Counted from the stretch's first letter, positions 1 to 11,523 are shown. The stretch: 64,000 bases of DNA from Fallopia convolvulus (GCA_964016875.1 OZ024734.1:51256622-51320621), one strand, 5' to 3'. A program made the numbers and translations. Notes: generated from the sequence alone by a model not told the origin.

Positions 1-685
1 TCCTAATTGTTTTTCTTGTTGTTCGTTTATAAGCGGGTTGCAAATGGTTGGAAACCCAATCATTTATACCCACACTTTCCGCAAATTGAAATGGCAAATG
101 ATCAACACAAATAGCTTAGGACAAAGCATAAATACTACACTCATGATTATAAGTAAACAAGGGAGATTGAGAGGAAGAACTTGCTAACCCCGAAGTCGAA
201 ATTTGTGTTTGACCTCGCATCATGCCCAACTTGTCCAAGTGTTTTGCCTTCAAATGCTTGTTCAAGGTGCCATAACCTCCATTGCGCTTCCATTTTTACT
301 TCGAGGGACAATAGTTGCACTTGACAACATATCGGTCTAGTTCATCCAATACATTTCCTTTGGTGAAGTGTTTTGTGAAAATGTCGGATTTCAACACCTT
401 TGGGGCTTGGTTGGCCGTAGATGCCCCCTCATCCACTTCCTCCTCATGGACCTCATCCTCGTCGGTGTGTTGCCCATCTCCCTCCTCATTGCCTTGTGGA
501 CCTTGGCTATGAATAGGAGCGGAAGGAGGAACTTGTGGAGGAATGGGCATAGGCATAGACATATGAGGATAAGGTGGTTGTGGTTGATAAGTATTAGGAT
601 GCATTTGACTTTCTTGTGAATCACCAACACCACCATAGAATTGCTCTGCCAAAAAATCAATAAAGCCTTGACCTTGGTTTTCCAT
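1..685 (-). pseudogene. hAT transposase N-terminus (BED zinc finger), broken by a stop
   Basis: The frame opens at 685 with a low-complexity P/Q/M-rich leader of about 60 residues and an acidic stretch (about residues 65-90). A BED-type zinc finger follows: the C-x2-C pair is in CNYC, and the H-x4-H pair is in HLKAKH after an in-frame TAA near 298. Beyond the stop the same frame stays open through the finger and reaches another stop near 103. After that a segment ending LQPAYKR resembles the conserved hAT region that follows the finger. BED fingers bind the transposon ends, and the catalytic RNase H-like domain would lie to the left of the window. Two in-frame stops make this a pseudogene unless the sequence contains errors. 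Family known, state inferred. Confidence 0.75.
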
Positions 686-1129
686 GTTTCAAAAAGATTA
701 GGAATGAGTTAAGAGATTAGGAAGGGAAGTAGTAAGAAAGGATTTGCAAGTTGAAAGCTTGTAGAATTATGAGAGTAGTAGTAGTAGAGAGAGATAAGAG
801 AGTATGAGATTGGTGTGAATGAAATTGAAGGTGAAATATGGCATTTATATGGGTAAATGGAAGGAAAATAGTTGTTGGAATTCATGTGAACGTTGGAAAA
901 GAAAATATAGCCGTTGGAACAGTGGCCGCGATCGCGGTGTGTCAAAGCCGCAATCGCGGCTAAATCCGCGACTGCGGTATCTATACGCCACGGTCGCGGT
1001 TCCACATTGCTCTTACGGTGGAACCGGCGGTTCTCCGGTTCTTCTCAAGGAGGAACCAGGACTGGGACCGGTATACTACCGGTTCCTCAGGTTCGGTTCC
1101 ACGGTTCCGTGGAACCGAACCCATCTCTA
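1..1129 (-). mobile_element. hAT DNA transposon, 5' end (runs off the window)
   Basis: On the minus strand the element begins at 1129 with TAGAGATGGGTTCGG, the kind of terminus known from plant hAT elements. A GC-rich subterminal zone (about 905-1120) follows, then a transposase ORF from 685 running off the left edge. The flanking 8 bases ATTATTGG (1130-1137) are the expected position of the hAT 8-bp target duplication, but the other copy lies outside the window. The subterminal zone holds several short self-complementary blocks such as CCGCGATCGCGG and GCCGCAATCGCGGC. Assignment rests on the BED finger, the terminus and their spacing. Confidence 0.75.
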
Positions 1130-1328
1130 ATTATTGGTGGTCATGATAAATTTTGTCATGAGAGTATGATCTATTGTGCTTGTGGAATCCTTGTAAATCT
1201 CTAGAATTTCATTGATATTGTACTTGTTGGTTGTGCAATTACAATTAGTGTTGATACATTGCAAGTCACTTGAAGATGGTGAAGCCTTGTTTTGAGGATG
1301 AGAGCTCTAGGTATGAGGAGTTTTAAAG

Positions 1329-1466
1329 TTGGAGATGAAGATACTTGTTAAGGTTGCAAACAATATCATCGTCATTGAGTTGGAAAGCTCTTACACAATT
1401 GAAGATGTGATGACCATAATTAAAGTCAAAGAGGGCATTTCAAGTGATCACCATGTTCTAATTTTT
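1329..1466 (+). pseudogene. ubiquitin-like fragment
   Basis: The ATG at 1329 opens a frame whose residues 3-46 align along their length with the first half of ubiquitin. The KILVKV start matches the first beta strand, ELESSYTIEDV matches the helix entry, and KEGISSDHHVLIF matches the KEGIPPDQQRLIF segment. The similarity stops at residue 46 and the frame runs into hydrophobic, low-complexity sequence before a stop at 1580. The second half of the fold (Lys48 region, C-terminal Gly-Gly) is missing. It could be the first exon of a ubiquitin-fold gene or a fragment captured by a transposon. No splice donor is obvious at the break. Confidence 0.55.
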
Positions 1467-1544
1467 TGTCATTTGCATACTCTATTGTGCTTTTATTTGA
1501 TTTTGGTTAGTACAATTTTTTCTCTCATTTTATATTTGTACACA

Positions 1545-1750
1545 AGCAATAAATATGTGAACACATGTGGTAAATACTAAAATATGTGAGCAAAAGTTTT
1601 AATTATGTGAACACATGTAGAAAATATGTGAACAGAAGTTTTAATTATGTGAACGCAAGTATCAAATACGTGAGCAAAAATTATAGGTGAACAGAATTAG
1701 TAAATACGTGAACCAAAGTTGTCAATACGTGAACACAAGCACTGAATAAG
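1545..1750 (+). repeat. degenerate tandem repeat of ATGTGAAC-type units
   Basis: About nine imperfect units of 20-30 bp share the core AATATGTGAACACAAGT (variants AATACGTGAGC, ATGTGAACGC). A related but weaker set recurs at about 2430-2530 and again near 3370-3440, so the motif brackets the minus-strand exon at 2534-2896. This suggests one diverged element or gene rather than unrelated DNA. Confidence 0.5.
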
Positions 1751-2533
1751 AGAGCAAAATGAATTAATCACAACAACACTTTTTTATGCCCAAAAGTTGT
1801 TTTCTGCGCACAAGAGAGGCAGACTTGTTTTTTCAAATATAACAAAAGCAGAGACATTAGCAGAATCGCCCAATTTTTTATAAATCTACATAAGACATAA
1901 GTAGTTCACTACACAAATTTAATTGTGCTTTTAGTGCAACCAAAATTTAGCAACCTCACAAGATTGCCATCTTTTTCTAGTATTCTGCTACCATCAACAA
2001 TTAGTGCAAAATGTACATAATAAAACTTCCAATTTCATGTCTTTTTGACAAAATACCATACCATCAAGTTTTTAGTTATGTCTACTACATTAGAGTTGAA
2101 ACAAACTGCCCTTCTCGAGCAAAAGTTACCATAAACTACCATCTTCTTTAGTTTTGGGTGAATCTTCTTGTATGTATGCAGATCTGGTGTGAAGCTCTTT
2201 GTCAATTCATTTGCCTCTGAGTTCAAGATTTTGCACAAGCACTTCACCCTCAATACTTTCACACACTTTCTTGCATTACCTTTAGTAATCTCTTCCTCCC
2301 ATTTTTTTAATCCCGCTCCCATGTACGTCTCCATCGCCCTCATGCTTTAGTACTTCACCCTCAATGCTTTCACTTGTTAGCCCATTTTCTGCATTTTGTT
2401 TAGAAGATTAGAAGGTAAGAAGGATTTAAAATATTTATTACATGTAAACACAAATTTGTGAACACCATTAGTAAATATATGAATGCTTATAGTAAATATG
2501 TCAATGCTTAATAGTAAATATGTGCAGACTGAC
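1751..2533. other. no clear gene; possible 3' part of the minus-strand gene
   Basis: The stretch is AT-rich with no recognisable domain. A minus-strand open segment near 2390-2280 reads as acidic, hydrophilic protein and could be a terminal exon of the gene whose coiled-coil exon lies at 2534-2896. The splice phase does not fit without an extra base, so it is not called. Confidence 0.3.
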
Positions 2534-2896
2534 CTTCTTTGGTTGAACTTCCTGCACATCAGTATTTGTTTCTGTTTCTTGATGTAGGAGCTCTTGATCA
2601 ATTTCTTTCTCCACTTTCTCAGTTGTGTTATGGTGGACTTCCTCTTCATTGATCAGAACTTCTTGCCTTTTTTCTATACTCTCAAGTGTATTCATGTATT
2701 CGTTGCTTTCAATTCTCCATTTTATCATTTCCATTGGTACTTCAGCCCCTTGCAATTGGTTCAGACACTCTTGTAGTTGATTCTTTATACTTGTATCTTG
2801 AAACAACTCTTTTGGTAAATCAACTAACGCCTCCTCCATCTTCCCAACTGCTATTTCAATATTTTTTGCCTTTTCCCTAAGCCTATCTTCCCAGTT
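2534..2896 (-). CDS. internal exon of an unrecognised coiled-coil protein
   Basis: This 121-codon open segment is bounded by a consensus acceptor (AAACAG before 2896) and a donor (AAG then GTCAGT after 2534). It starts NWEDRLREK and ends VQPKK. Composition is strongly E/K/Q-rich with heptad-like spacing of I, L, V and M, so most of it should form a coiled coil. No enzyme motif is seen and I do not recognise the family. A plausible first exon lies upstream at 3896-3941, but the two phases do not join directly, so at least one further exon or a lesion is needed. Function unknown. Confidence 0.45.
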
Positions 2897-3895
2897 CTGT
2901 TTATTCACAGCAACATGCAAGTTTTATCAGTTCTTATTGATGCAAACACCATGAGTTTAAAAATATGTATGATCTTAAATGCACTTTCTCTATATATTTG
3001 ACCATACAAAATCACATGAACGATCAAGTCTTATTAATGTACATTTAAATAAAATAAGTGAATATCTAAAAAAATTCATCTAAATTCTTTTAGAGATCCA
3101 TCAATCCTTTTTATTCTATAGTTGATACTACCATTGTTTATCTTACAAAGCATTTGTTTTCACTAAATCCCAAATTTTATAAGTTTTCAACAGTTTGATT
3201 AGAAAGAGAATGGTTTTGAAACAATGATGCATACCCAGTGCAACATAAAAGTGTCAATTCAAACACCTTTCTAGTTCATACAAGCACTTCATATGAACAT
3301 GTAAAACATACACATGAATTGAAAATTTTTAGAAGTTAGATCAGTTCTTACATTCTTACATAATATAAGCATGTGTGTTAAATACATAAATATATTAGTT
3401 TTATACATGAACATTAATATGAAATATATGAATATACTTTGGCAAATTAATTTTGTGAACTAACAAGAGTTTGAACCAGGCAAAAACCACAAGATGCTAT
3501 CACTAGAACATAGGAATAGGCCTCAAAGAGATAAGTTACATAGACAAAAACTCGGTTTTTGCTTTGTGAACTTCTGAAGACATTAAGAAAAGAAGACAGC
3601 AGCTACAAAGCAACATATATTAAATCGTTCAATAGTGTAAGTGCTCTTCTTTTGACATCAAAATTGCCAAACAAGATCTAATTAGCGAACCAAAAAAAGC
3701 TATATTGGTGGAAATTTGTCTAAATCTGCACAAATACTCTTATTTAATGGAGAAATTGAACTACATCCTAAATTGAAATTAGGATCCCAATTCTCCATAA
3801 CATAGATGGTCAAATTCAGAGTTTTCAATTTGCAAAACTCCTAACTCCATGTTTTCGATTTCCTACAAATTTGAAGCATAGAGGGTCATTTTTAC

Positions 3896-3941
3896 CTTCT
3901 TCGGAAGCCGAATTTGTCGACTCTTGCTCCTCATCTGCCAT
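3896..3941 (-). CDS. possible first exon, acidic N-terminus
   Basis: The ATG at 3941 opens MADEEQESTNSASEE and reaches a donor (GAAGAAG then GTAAAA) in phase 1. The acidic, Ser-rich start followed at once by a donor is typical of a plant first exon. Linking it to the exon at 2534-2896 is an inference from strand and proximity only. The 1-kb gap between them is AT-rich and shows no domain. Confidence 0.35.
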
Positions 3942-4130
3942 CGATAAGCTTGAATTCGGTTTGATTTCGTTGAATTTGCTTCAAAATGGTATCGGCGATT
4001 TGGGAGCTTTTTGAGGGTTTTTTGTGTGAACGGCGTATTTTTTTGTGGGGTGGTTCTGTTTAGGAGAAGGGGGTAGGATATCGTGGTGGTTTTTTTTACC
4101 ATTTTGGATATCATTTTGTTCTTATTCACA

Positions 4131-4937
4131 AAATTGCCATTATTGTTGAGTTTTCATCCGCGCTTCTCGTTTTTCTTTTGTTTCTCTTGTTTAATCCTAA
4201 CCTCTCATTTAGTAAATTTAACTGGTCAAATTAATTTTCAGTTTTCACCATAAGCTATATTTCCACCTGAAACGCCCTCTTGATTCAATACCTATATTAT
4301 ATACAATATATAGTTTATGTTAAATTACATAGTTTTGGTGGTATTTCTCAAACCATGCAGTTTAAATTATAGTTTTATTTTCTTGTATAATTTGATCAAA
4401 TGAAACGAGTTGTTCACAGATTTGTCTCTCGAAGAAACTAAATGAGAGGTTTGCGACCAAGCTCGAGCTCAGTGGATATTTAAATGAACCAAGCTCAACC
4501 AATATTTTAAGCTCGAATCAAGTTTGCGTTCGAGCTTGAGCTCGTCTATTTTTAACCAGGCTGAGCTTGAGTAACTTAAAGCTCGACTCGATTCGGTTCG
4601 ATTACATTGCTACAAATTTACACAAGTTTAGGTGGCGTTACATGCCCATAAATTGGAATGTGGTGCATGTATAACCGAGTGGATAGTTTACATCTTTTTT
4701 ATTTACACAAAAGAAATTTTAGTCCAATAATTATCCATCTAGAGTGTCTTGTTTCACTTGTGTATTGAAAGAAGTTTTTGGGTGAAAAGTGATGTAGTGT
4801 AATTGAAACAAGGCCATATCTCTTTGACTGAAGAAAATGACGTTGACTAGTGAATAAGCAAACGAATCCAGCTTTACTTACACAGGGAGGTAGTCCGGGG
4901 CGGTTGAACAGTTGAACACCTAAACCCTTCCTCTCTC
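4131..4937. promoter_or_regulatory. upstream region of the PRS gene, with an old hAT-like repeat
   Basis: About 800 bp of AT-rich DNA separate the minus-strand material from the PRS start. 4440-4620 is full of AAGCTCGAGCTCG-type words in both orientations, as in subterminal parts of plant hAT-derived MITEs. Just before the start codon, 4917-4936 reads CACCTAAACCCTTCCTCTCT. The AAACCCT word resembles a telo-box, common in plant growth-related promoters, and the CT-rich tail resembles plant Y-patches. No convincing TATA box was found. Confidence 0.35.
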
Positions 4938-7900
4938 ATGGCGGCCGTTGCTTATTCTCCAAATCCCTTTTCCTACGCTTCAAAAACCTCACCTCCCGCT
5001 CTCACCTACACGAATTGGTCGCCGAACGTCCACCATTGCGGATTTCTTCGTCGTTCTGCTGTCGTAAGTTTCAGATTCTTTCCCCAACACTTCTTTCTTG
5101 AGTTTTCCGACTCTGAGTCTGTCGATAATGTATTGGATTTTTCAATTGTAGATTTGGAATTGAATTTCTGTGCATTAGAATTGTAGTTTGGCGGAGCAGT
5201 TGAAAGTGGATAATGGCCGCTATCCTCGAATTCCTACCGGAGCGGATCCATCGTACCCTATCTTCCTGGCTTCCAGTAAGCATTTGGATGATAAGAATGA
5301 GGCTCTTACTCGTCTCCGGATATTTTCTGGCACTGCAAACCCTGCTCTTTCACAGGTAAGGAATTCTCCGTTCTTGATGTCGTCCGAGACACTGTGATAC
5401 TGTTCTTGTGTGGTTGTGTGTTTGAATGTGAAGGATCCGTCAGTTTGAAAGATTTAGGAAGTAGGAATTGTAGAGAATAAATGCCTTTCGGTATATATGT
5501 GACAACCTTGACAGCAAAGAAGAAGGATTTGGTGCCGGTGACACTTGATGAATCTTTAAGACCAACTAGAATGTTGTGGCTTTCATATGTGGTCAGCTGT
5601 TCCATCGCTTTCGATTATTTAGTTTGGAAATAGATTTAAGATGATCCAAATTATAAAATCTTGCTAACTGGTTACTATCAAACATTTGTGTGTCTTGCTA
5701 TTTCCATTATTTGTGTGTCTTGCCATTTCCATTATTTGTCCTTCTTTTAAGTATTGGAATTACTTTAACCATGTGCTTGATATCATTTGCTCTAATCAGT
5801 GAAAACTGGAGACATTATTATGTTTGAATGCCATGATTCCCATATACTATACCACAGGTTGACTCATTAATAAATACTATAATCAATCGGTAATATATAC
5901 ATTATACAGTGAATGTACTTTCTTATAATCTGAATGAGTATTAATGGACTTAACAAAACTCATCTACAAAAATTTCAATACTGTTTCAAGAAGAGGGAAA
6001 AACCATTTGCTTCTGCAAATGTGAAAGTTGGTTAAGGTTCTAAAGAGAGAGAAAATCACTTAGTTTCAAGTTTTCTTGTTTTCTATGATAACTATCATTC
6101 TATTTGGCTCTTCATCCCTCCTATGAGGTTTCTTTTCTTTATATTTGATTGAATGAATTTGTTAATTGTTCATTCTCGTAATAGTCTTTATCCTCAGTGT
6201 CTTCTTATGAGTCTTATGTGCCTTCTCCAAATATATTTCTAGAGCTATCTTGAAATAAAGAGGAATTTCCTCTGCAATGGTTGATGCATTTTTTTTAACA
6301 TTTGGTACTCTTTAACAAAAGGAGTTGTTCTTCAAGAAACAAGGATATGTTCTCGTTGGATGTTCAGCTGCAAGTTTTCATTCTCGTTTTTTTACTATTT
6401 TGTTTTGCTCTACTTTATGTCAAGGATTTCTCTGCACTTCTACTTGTCTCATCTCATCCACTAACAACTGCTCACTTGTAAAATTATAAATATTTATTCA
6501 GATCCACTGGTCCATTGGTGATAATTATGACAAAATTAGTCTAATTTTTTTTTGCACATACATCATGAGGATGGAATGATCTTCCATTCATGTATTCTAT
6601 AGGGAAATATCTGATTTGTCTTTTCTGTTTATGTGTTTCTACAAATCTTAGGCACATGAAATTTGATTGTGACAATTTGCTCACTATTTTGCCATAGGAA
6701 ATTGCCTGTTACATGGGTTTGGAGCTTGGTAAAATCAAAATAAAACGCTTTGCTGATGGTGAGATATATGTACAGCTGCAAGAAAGTGTTAGAGGATGCG
6801 ATGTGTATCTTGTTCAGCCTACATGTCCTCCAGCAAATGAGAATCTAATGGAACTTTTGATCATGATTGATGCTTGTAGGAGAGCTTCGGCTAAGAATAT
6901 TACGGCTGTTATTCCTTACTTTGGCTATGCTAGAGCTGATAGAAAGGTGAGATTTGAGTATCCGGTGTAGTTTAGGCTTTAAAGTTAAGACTAAAAATTC
7001 ATTCCTCTATCTTCCTTCGACGTACCTAATTAACAAAAGTACAGTTATCAACTTTACATAAAGAATTGTATTTTGGCTGGCCCAAGTGTACCATGAACCC
7101 TCTCTCACATGATTGGTGGTAGAAATCATATTTGGAATTTGCATGCATGGATGTTATAAAAATAAAATTTAGTAGAACATCTCTTCGACTAGTCTTAAAC
7201 TCACAAATTACAGAAACTGGACTCAATAGTTTCCATAAGGGTTAAAATTGGAAGCCATAGGCAAATATTTCTACATATTACATCATGTAGATTAGTTTAC
7301 TTTCCTTGAGATCGCATTTTGTTTGCTTGCTGTAATCTGGTCAGTTTTATAATAATATTTCAGACACAAGGACGTGAATCTATTGCAGCCAAACTTGTGG
7401 CAAATCTGATAACCGAAGCAGGTGCAAATCGAGTTCTTGCTTGTGATTTACATTCTGGGCAATCAATGGGTTATTTTGATATCCCAGTTGACCATGTTTA
7501 TGGTCAGGTAAGTTGGTCATAAATTATTGTATTTGGCTTGGAAGCTTCTATTATGCTACCTATTATCCTGTCAGTTGCTCTTACTTACTGCTAGCTTTTG
7601 AAGACTATTTCATGCTTATTTCTGGTTTCTATAAAGTCAATGTTCCGAGAAGAATGTCATGGAAATTATCAATTTATTTTCAAAAAATAGAATTGGGCGC
7701 ATCCTCATGCTCATTGGCTTTCATACACTGCCTTTGAGATGGATTTAGTCCCTATATCAATTTGGTGCATTCTAACTAAATTCAGTTATTATTATCACAT
7801 AGCTGAATTTCAGTTTTTCTTGGGTCTATCTGGGCGGTACCCCTTTCCCTTGGGCAGGGGTACCCCTATCTTGACCCCCCAGATTCCACTCTAGCGGAGC

Positions 7901-10662
7901 CTCACTGGGTCAATGATGATGATGATTTTAAAAAAATAGAAGTAGGAATCAGAAGAATTAGCAAATTTTTTGGGGGTTAAAATCAACTAATGATAAATAG
8001 CTTTTGCCAACTTTTGATCAATTGCAGGCAGCCATAGTCCAATTTTCACATCATAAGAGTTACAATCCACACATGCTGTCTACATGGTTTTCAAATGGTT
8101 GTCTTGAAATCTTGCTCTAAGCCGAGATGAGAATGAAATGGATGCCTCCAGTTCTAGTCTACCACGCTGTACAATATAAATATCTAATGTTGTAGTCTCT
8201 ATCCAAGCCCAATGTTTCTTTTCAGTTTTGGAATGAAACTAAAACTTTCTCGATCTTGATCATTGGTGCTGTCACCTTTTTATCCTGGTACTAGATTACT
8301 AAACTCATGTCCTTTTCCCCATACTCTCACATTAGATTCATTAATCCATGAGGCCCGTCATCTTACTTCTCATCTTTGAGATCTTCCACCCTTTCAATTA
8401 TTTGTGAGCAATCTTAATTCCTCTAGTCCGGTAGTCTTAGATCACCACCTAGGTTCCTAATTGTTTCTTGATTGTCCTTTCATCACTCTAGTTTGTTTCA
8501 CATAAGATAAGGGCTTATTGATTTGTGATAAAAGTGAAATTTTTTTTGCTCAGTGGGGGGTTTGTGACTACTAGGATAAATGTTTGAAAGGAGTAGTAAT
8601 GTTTTTATGCATACTGTTTTTGATATTAAAACTGAATACATAGTCTTTTATGTTTTATGTGTGAAGTTGGTCTGCTAATTTGTGTGTATTTTTGTGATCC
8701 ACTAGCCTGTCATACTCGATTACTTAGCCAGCAAGAGAATATCTTCAGATGATTTAGTTGTCGTCTCCCCTGATGTTGGAGGAGTTGCAAGAGCTCGTGC
8801 TTTTGCAAAAAAGTTGTCTGATGCACCTCTTGCTATTGTGGATAAAAGGCGTCAAGGGCACAATGTTGCAGAGGCAAATCTCTTCCTTTCCTTTCCTACA
8901 TATTTGGATTATAGTTTATTTTTTTGTGCAAGAATAACTCATGATGATTTGTGCACACATTGGCATGCTGAGGATTACCAGGCTAGTAGAAAATTTGATA
9001 AGTTATTCTGGGCATTTGATTGCTTAAATAGTTAAATATAGCATATCTTTGGCAATCAGTTTTTATATATGATGTTCTAAGACCTTGGTGGTGAACTAGT
9101 AATGATATTCTCTTTCTAGAATAGAATTTGGTGTATCCACTATTGACCATTGTAGATTTTTGTGGCAGGTGATGAATTTGATAGGTGATGTCAAGGGTAA
9201 GGTCGCAGTTATGGTGGATGATATGATTGACACTGCTGGTCAGTTCTCCATTAGTGCATGTTTGATTATGTGAATTCATCTAGTTTGAAAAATGTATGTT
9301 CCCCTTTCTTCTTAGTGTGGTAATACCGTAATAGCAATGAAGTAACATAAATCCTTTACATCATCGTCTATATTTTGCTCTCTGATATGTAGATAAAACT
9401 TTTACTCCAGAGGTAGCCTCAATTTTTTTTGCCTTTGACTCATATATAAAGAGGGAGGGAGAGAGGTTTGGGTGCAACGTCATAACAAATGCGCCATTTT
9501 TTAACTGACTTTTGAGGGGAACTGCAACATGACTACTAACAAAATAAGGCAACAAGTATGCTCAACTGATAAAATTATGTTCTTGAGTCTGCTTTGGGTA
9601 CCAAGGGTTTCATTCTCATGAATTGAAAAGCTTTCCTGGACAAAATCAGCATATCATTTCTGGATTTCCAAAGTTTAAATTCACTAAACATTAGGTGCTA
9701 AAGTTGGATTTTCATGATACACATATAGGTACAATTGCTAAAGGAGCAGCCCTGTTACATCAAGAAGGAGCTAGGGAAGTTTATGCTTGCTGCACTCATG
9801 CTGTTTTCAGGTAGGCTAAATGCTCCATGTAGCATGACTTTGCATTTATGCTTATTTTGTTAGTATGGTTTTGTTTAGATGAGATCTAATGCCAAAATGT
9901 AACAATTGAAGCGTAACTTAAAAAAATTTATCCTAAAAGGCACCCAATGAGGGGACCCTATAATTTTGTTAAGGAGTAACATACTGTAAGAGATTTTGAA
10001 TCCGTGTTAAATGGCCCATATATTTCTATATAAACTTGCCTCTATATTTCTATATAAACTTGCCATATAATTTGTTCGGGAGTTATGCACATTATGGAGT
10101 CATTTGGCTTGAGCCTTTTATTTAAGCATTGAAAATGCATCTCATTGTTTTTTGACTAGTGCTTGAATTATTTTCAGTCCTCCAGCTATAGAGAGGTTGT
10201 CAAGTGGTTTATTCCAGGAAGTAATTATAACGAATACCATTCCAGTGTCGGAGAAAAACTACTTTCCACAATTGACTGTCCTGTCTGTGGCGAACCTCCT
10301 TGGAGAGACCATCTGGCGTGTTCACGATGATTGCGCTGTGAGTTCTTCCATCAAATAAAGTTTACTTATTAATTCCTTAACATGACCTTCTGGATTCATT
10401 TTGGGTAAACCGTTTGTTCATTTCCCATTCATTTTTTTCACTTTTTGCCAAAGACTCCAGCATTTCTTTATCTTCCCAAGTCCGTTTCTTTCTATTCTGT
10501 AAACCTCTGTTATGAGCCAGTGACCCACCTTGTTTTAAACTTTTAATGTTCTATTCTAATCAAAGGCATTTGCTGATTTGTAAATTTGATGATGATGATG
10601 ATTTTTCCCCCCTTAATTTTCAGGGTGGCTTTGAACCATACTCAAGTTTGGGCATTGACTGA
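4938..10662 (+). CDS. PRS: ribose-phosphate pyrophosphokinase (PRPP synthase), plastid type
   Basis: The enzyme converts ribose 5-phosphate and ATP to PRPP and AMP, feeding purine, pyrimidine, NAD, His and Trp synthesis. The exons read from splice sites and homology are 4938-5063, 5179-5355, 6698-6946, 7364-7507, 8706-8873, 9169-9238, 9729-9810, 10178-10337 and 10624-10662, giving 404 residues, normal for plant organellar PRS. Residues 1-60 are Ser/Pro-rich and fit a plastid transit peptide. Visible motifs are FSGTANPALSQ, RFADGEIYVQ, the DLHSGQSMGYFDIP nucleotide region, the KRRQGHN flexible loop and the VDDMIDTAGT PRPP-binding loop. All exon phases agree and no lesion is seen. Intron 5 uses a GC donor. 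Skipping the last splice would give a different short C-terminus (stop at 10358). The most likely intact host gene here. Confidence 0.96.
7830..7935. repeat. interspersed repeat in PRS intron 4
   Basis: A GC-rich island (GGGCGGTACCCC, GCAGGGGTACCCC, then AGCGGAGCCTCACTGGG) ends in GATGATGATGATTTT and an A-run, quite unlike the AT-rich intron around it. Read on the minus strand it resembles tail-less parts of plant SINE-type repeats. No target duplication was found, so the class is uncertain. Confidence 0.35.
8874..9168 (+). other. GC-AG intron in the PRS gene
   Basis: The conserved protein junction NVAE / VMNLIGDVKGK is reached only if exon 5 ends GCAGAG and the intron starts GCAAAT. No GT lies near enough to keep the frame. 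The acceptor is an ordinary TTTTTGTGGCAG. GC donors are a known minor class and usually pair with a strong exon end, here CAGAG. Confidence 0.8.
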
Positions 10663-11104
10663 ATCAAATATCAGAGGTATATCAGAAGATCTTTCCTTCT
10701 GATCCATACAAGATCTCTTATACTAGTTAAAATTTTGTTTCAAACTTGTGTAGAAAAGCTATTACACTTGTTTGCGGTGGTAAGAAATATCAAACTCTGT
10801 TAATCATCACCATTCATATATACTTGTATCGAGCATTCCATCCTTGGGTTGGTAATAAATGTGCGATATTGTCTGTACTAGTATTTTCATTAGCATTTGT
10901 CCCTCCTGAATGTACTTGCTTTGCCATTTACACGACTGCATCATTTTAGTGGGCCCTTTAACCCTTTTCTCTGTATGTTGGTATAGTAATGACTAATGAG
11001 ATTTACTTTCATGGCAAAACAAACTCAATCCATCTAATTTATGAGCTCACATTTTAAATTTTCTTCACGTCGAGATAGTGTATATATGTGATTTTAGTGT
11101 CACC
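10663..11104 (+). other. PRS 3' untranslated and downstream region
   Basis: No gene is seen. An AATAAA word at 10854-10859 is a reasonable near-upstream polyadenylation element, about 190 bases after the stop. Confidence 0.4.
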
Positions 11105-11111
11105 TTATGTT

Positions 11112-11305
11112 ATGGTGTGAATTTTTTTTTTGGTCTTGACTTTGGCTCGCCCGGTTCGATCGGTCGGACACCGCTCTACATCCGGACCGGGTACTTCATG
11201 GCCCCATTTTGGGGGAGACCCTCCTAATATCAGTTTCTCCATACATGCCTCCAGTGGGATTCGAACTTCCAATCTCCTGGACAACACTTAAGGAGGCATA
11301 ATTCA
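11112..11305 (-). mobile_element. SINE (tRNA-derived)
   Basis: On the minus strand the unit starts near 11305 and carries AGTTCGAATCC, which matches the RNA polymerase III B box RGTTCRANTCC exactly. The upstream A-box position holds a degenerate CTTAAGTGTTGTCC. The body is GC-rich and ends in an A-run (T-run at about 11119-11128 on plus). That order (A box, B box, unrelated body, A tail) defines tRNA-type SINEs. No clear target duplication was found, so it is probably old. Confidence 0.6.
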
Positions 11306-11379
11306 TAATATGTACAGTATAACATTATTATATTATGTTCATAATAAAAGATTTTCTTCCAACATAGAGAATCTATCTA

Positions 11380-11520
11380 TCTATCTATATATATAAAAGA
11401 CGCAAGGAATAAGACAGTCATGTTGCGCCACCTAGGATTTTCCTACGTGTCGTTCCCACATTAAGTCACCTAGGATTTCACCACATAAGATTTTTTATTT
11501 TGAGAATTTATATATGTTAA
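11380..11520 (+). mobile_element. possible Helitron 5' terminal fragment
   Basis: TCTATCTATATATATAAAAG followed by CACCTAGGATTTTCC and CACCTAGGATTTCACCAC resembles the TC-start and early repeats of non-autonomous plant Helitrons. The 3' hairpin and CTRR end are not seen, so the call is tentative. Confidence 0.3.
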
Positions 11521-11523
11521 TTA

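Noticed and set aside
8814..9035. Extended PRS exon reading through 8874
   Set aside because: The extra residues have no match to PRS, while the GC-AG splice restores the conserved VMNLIGDVKGK.
11220..11300. tRNA gene on the minus strand
   Set aside because: There is a perfect B box but no cloverleaf with acceptor stem; the A tail and body make it a SINE.
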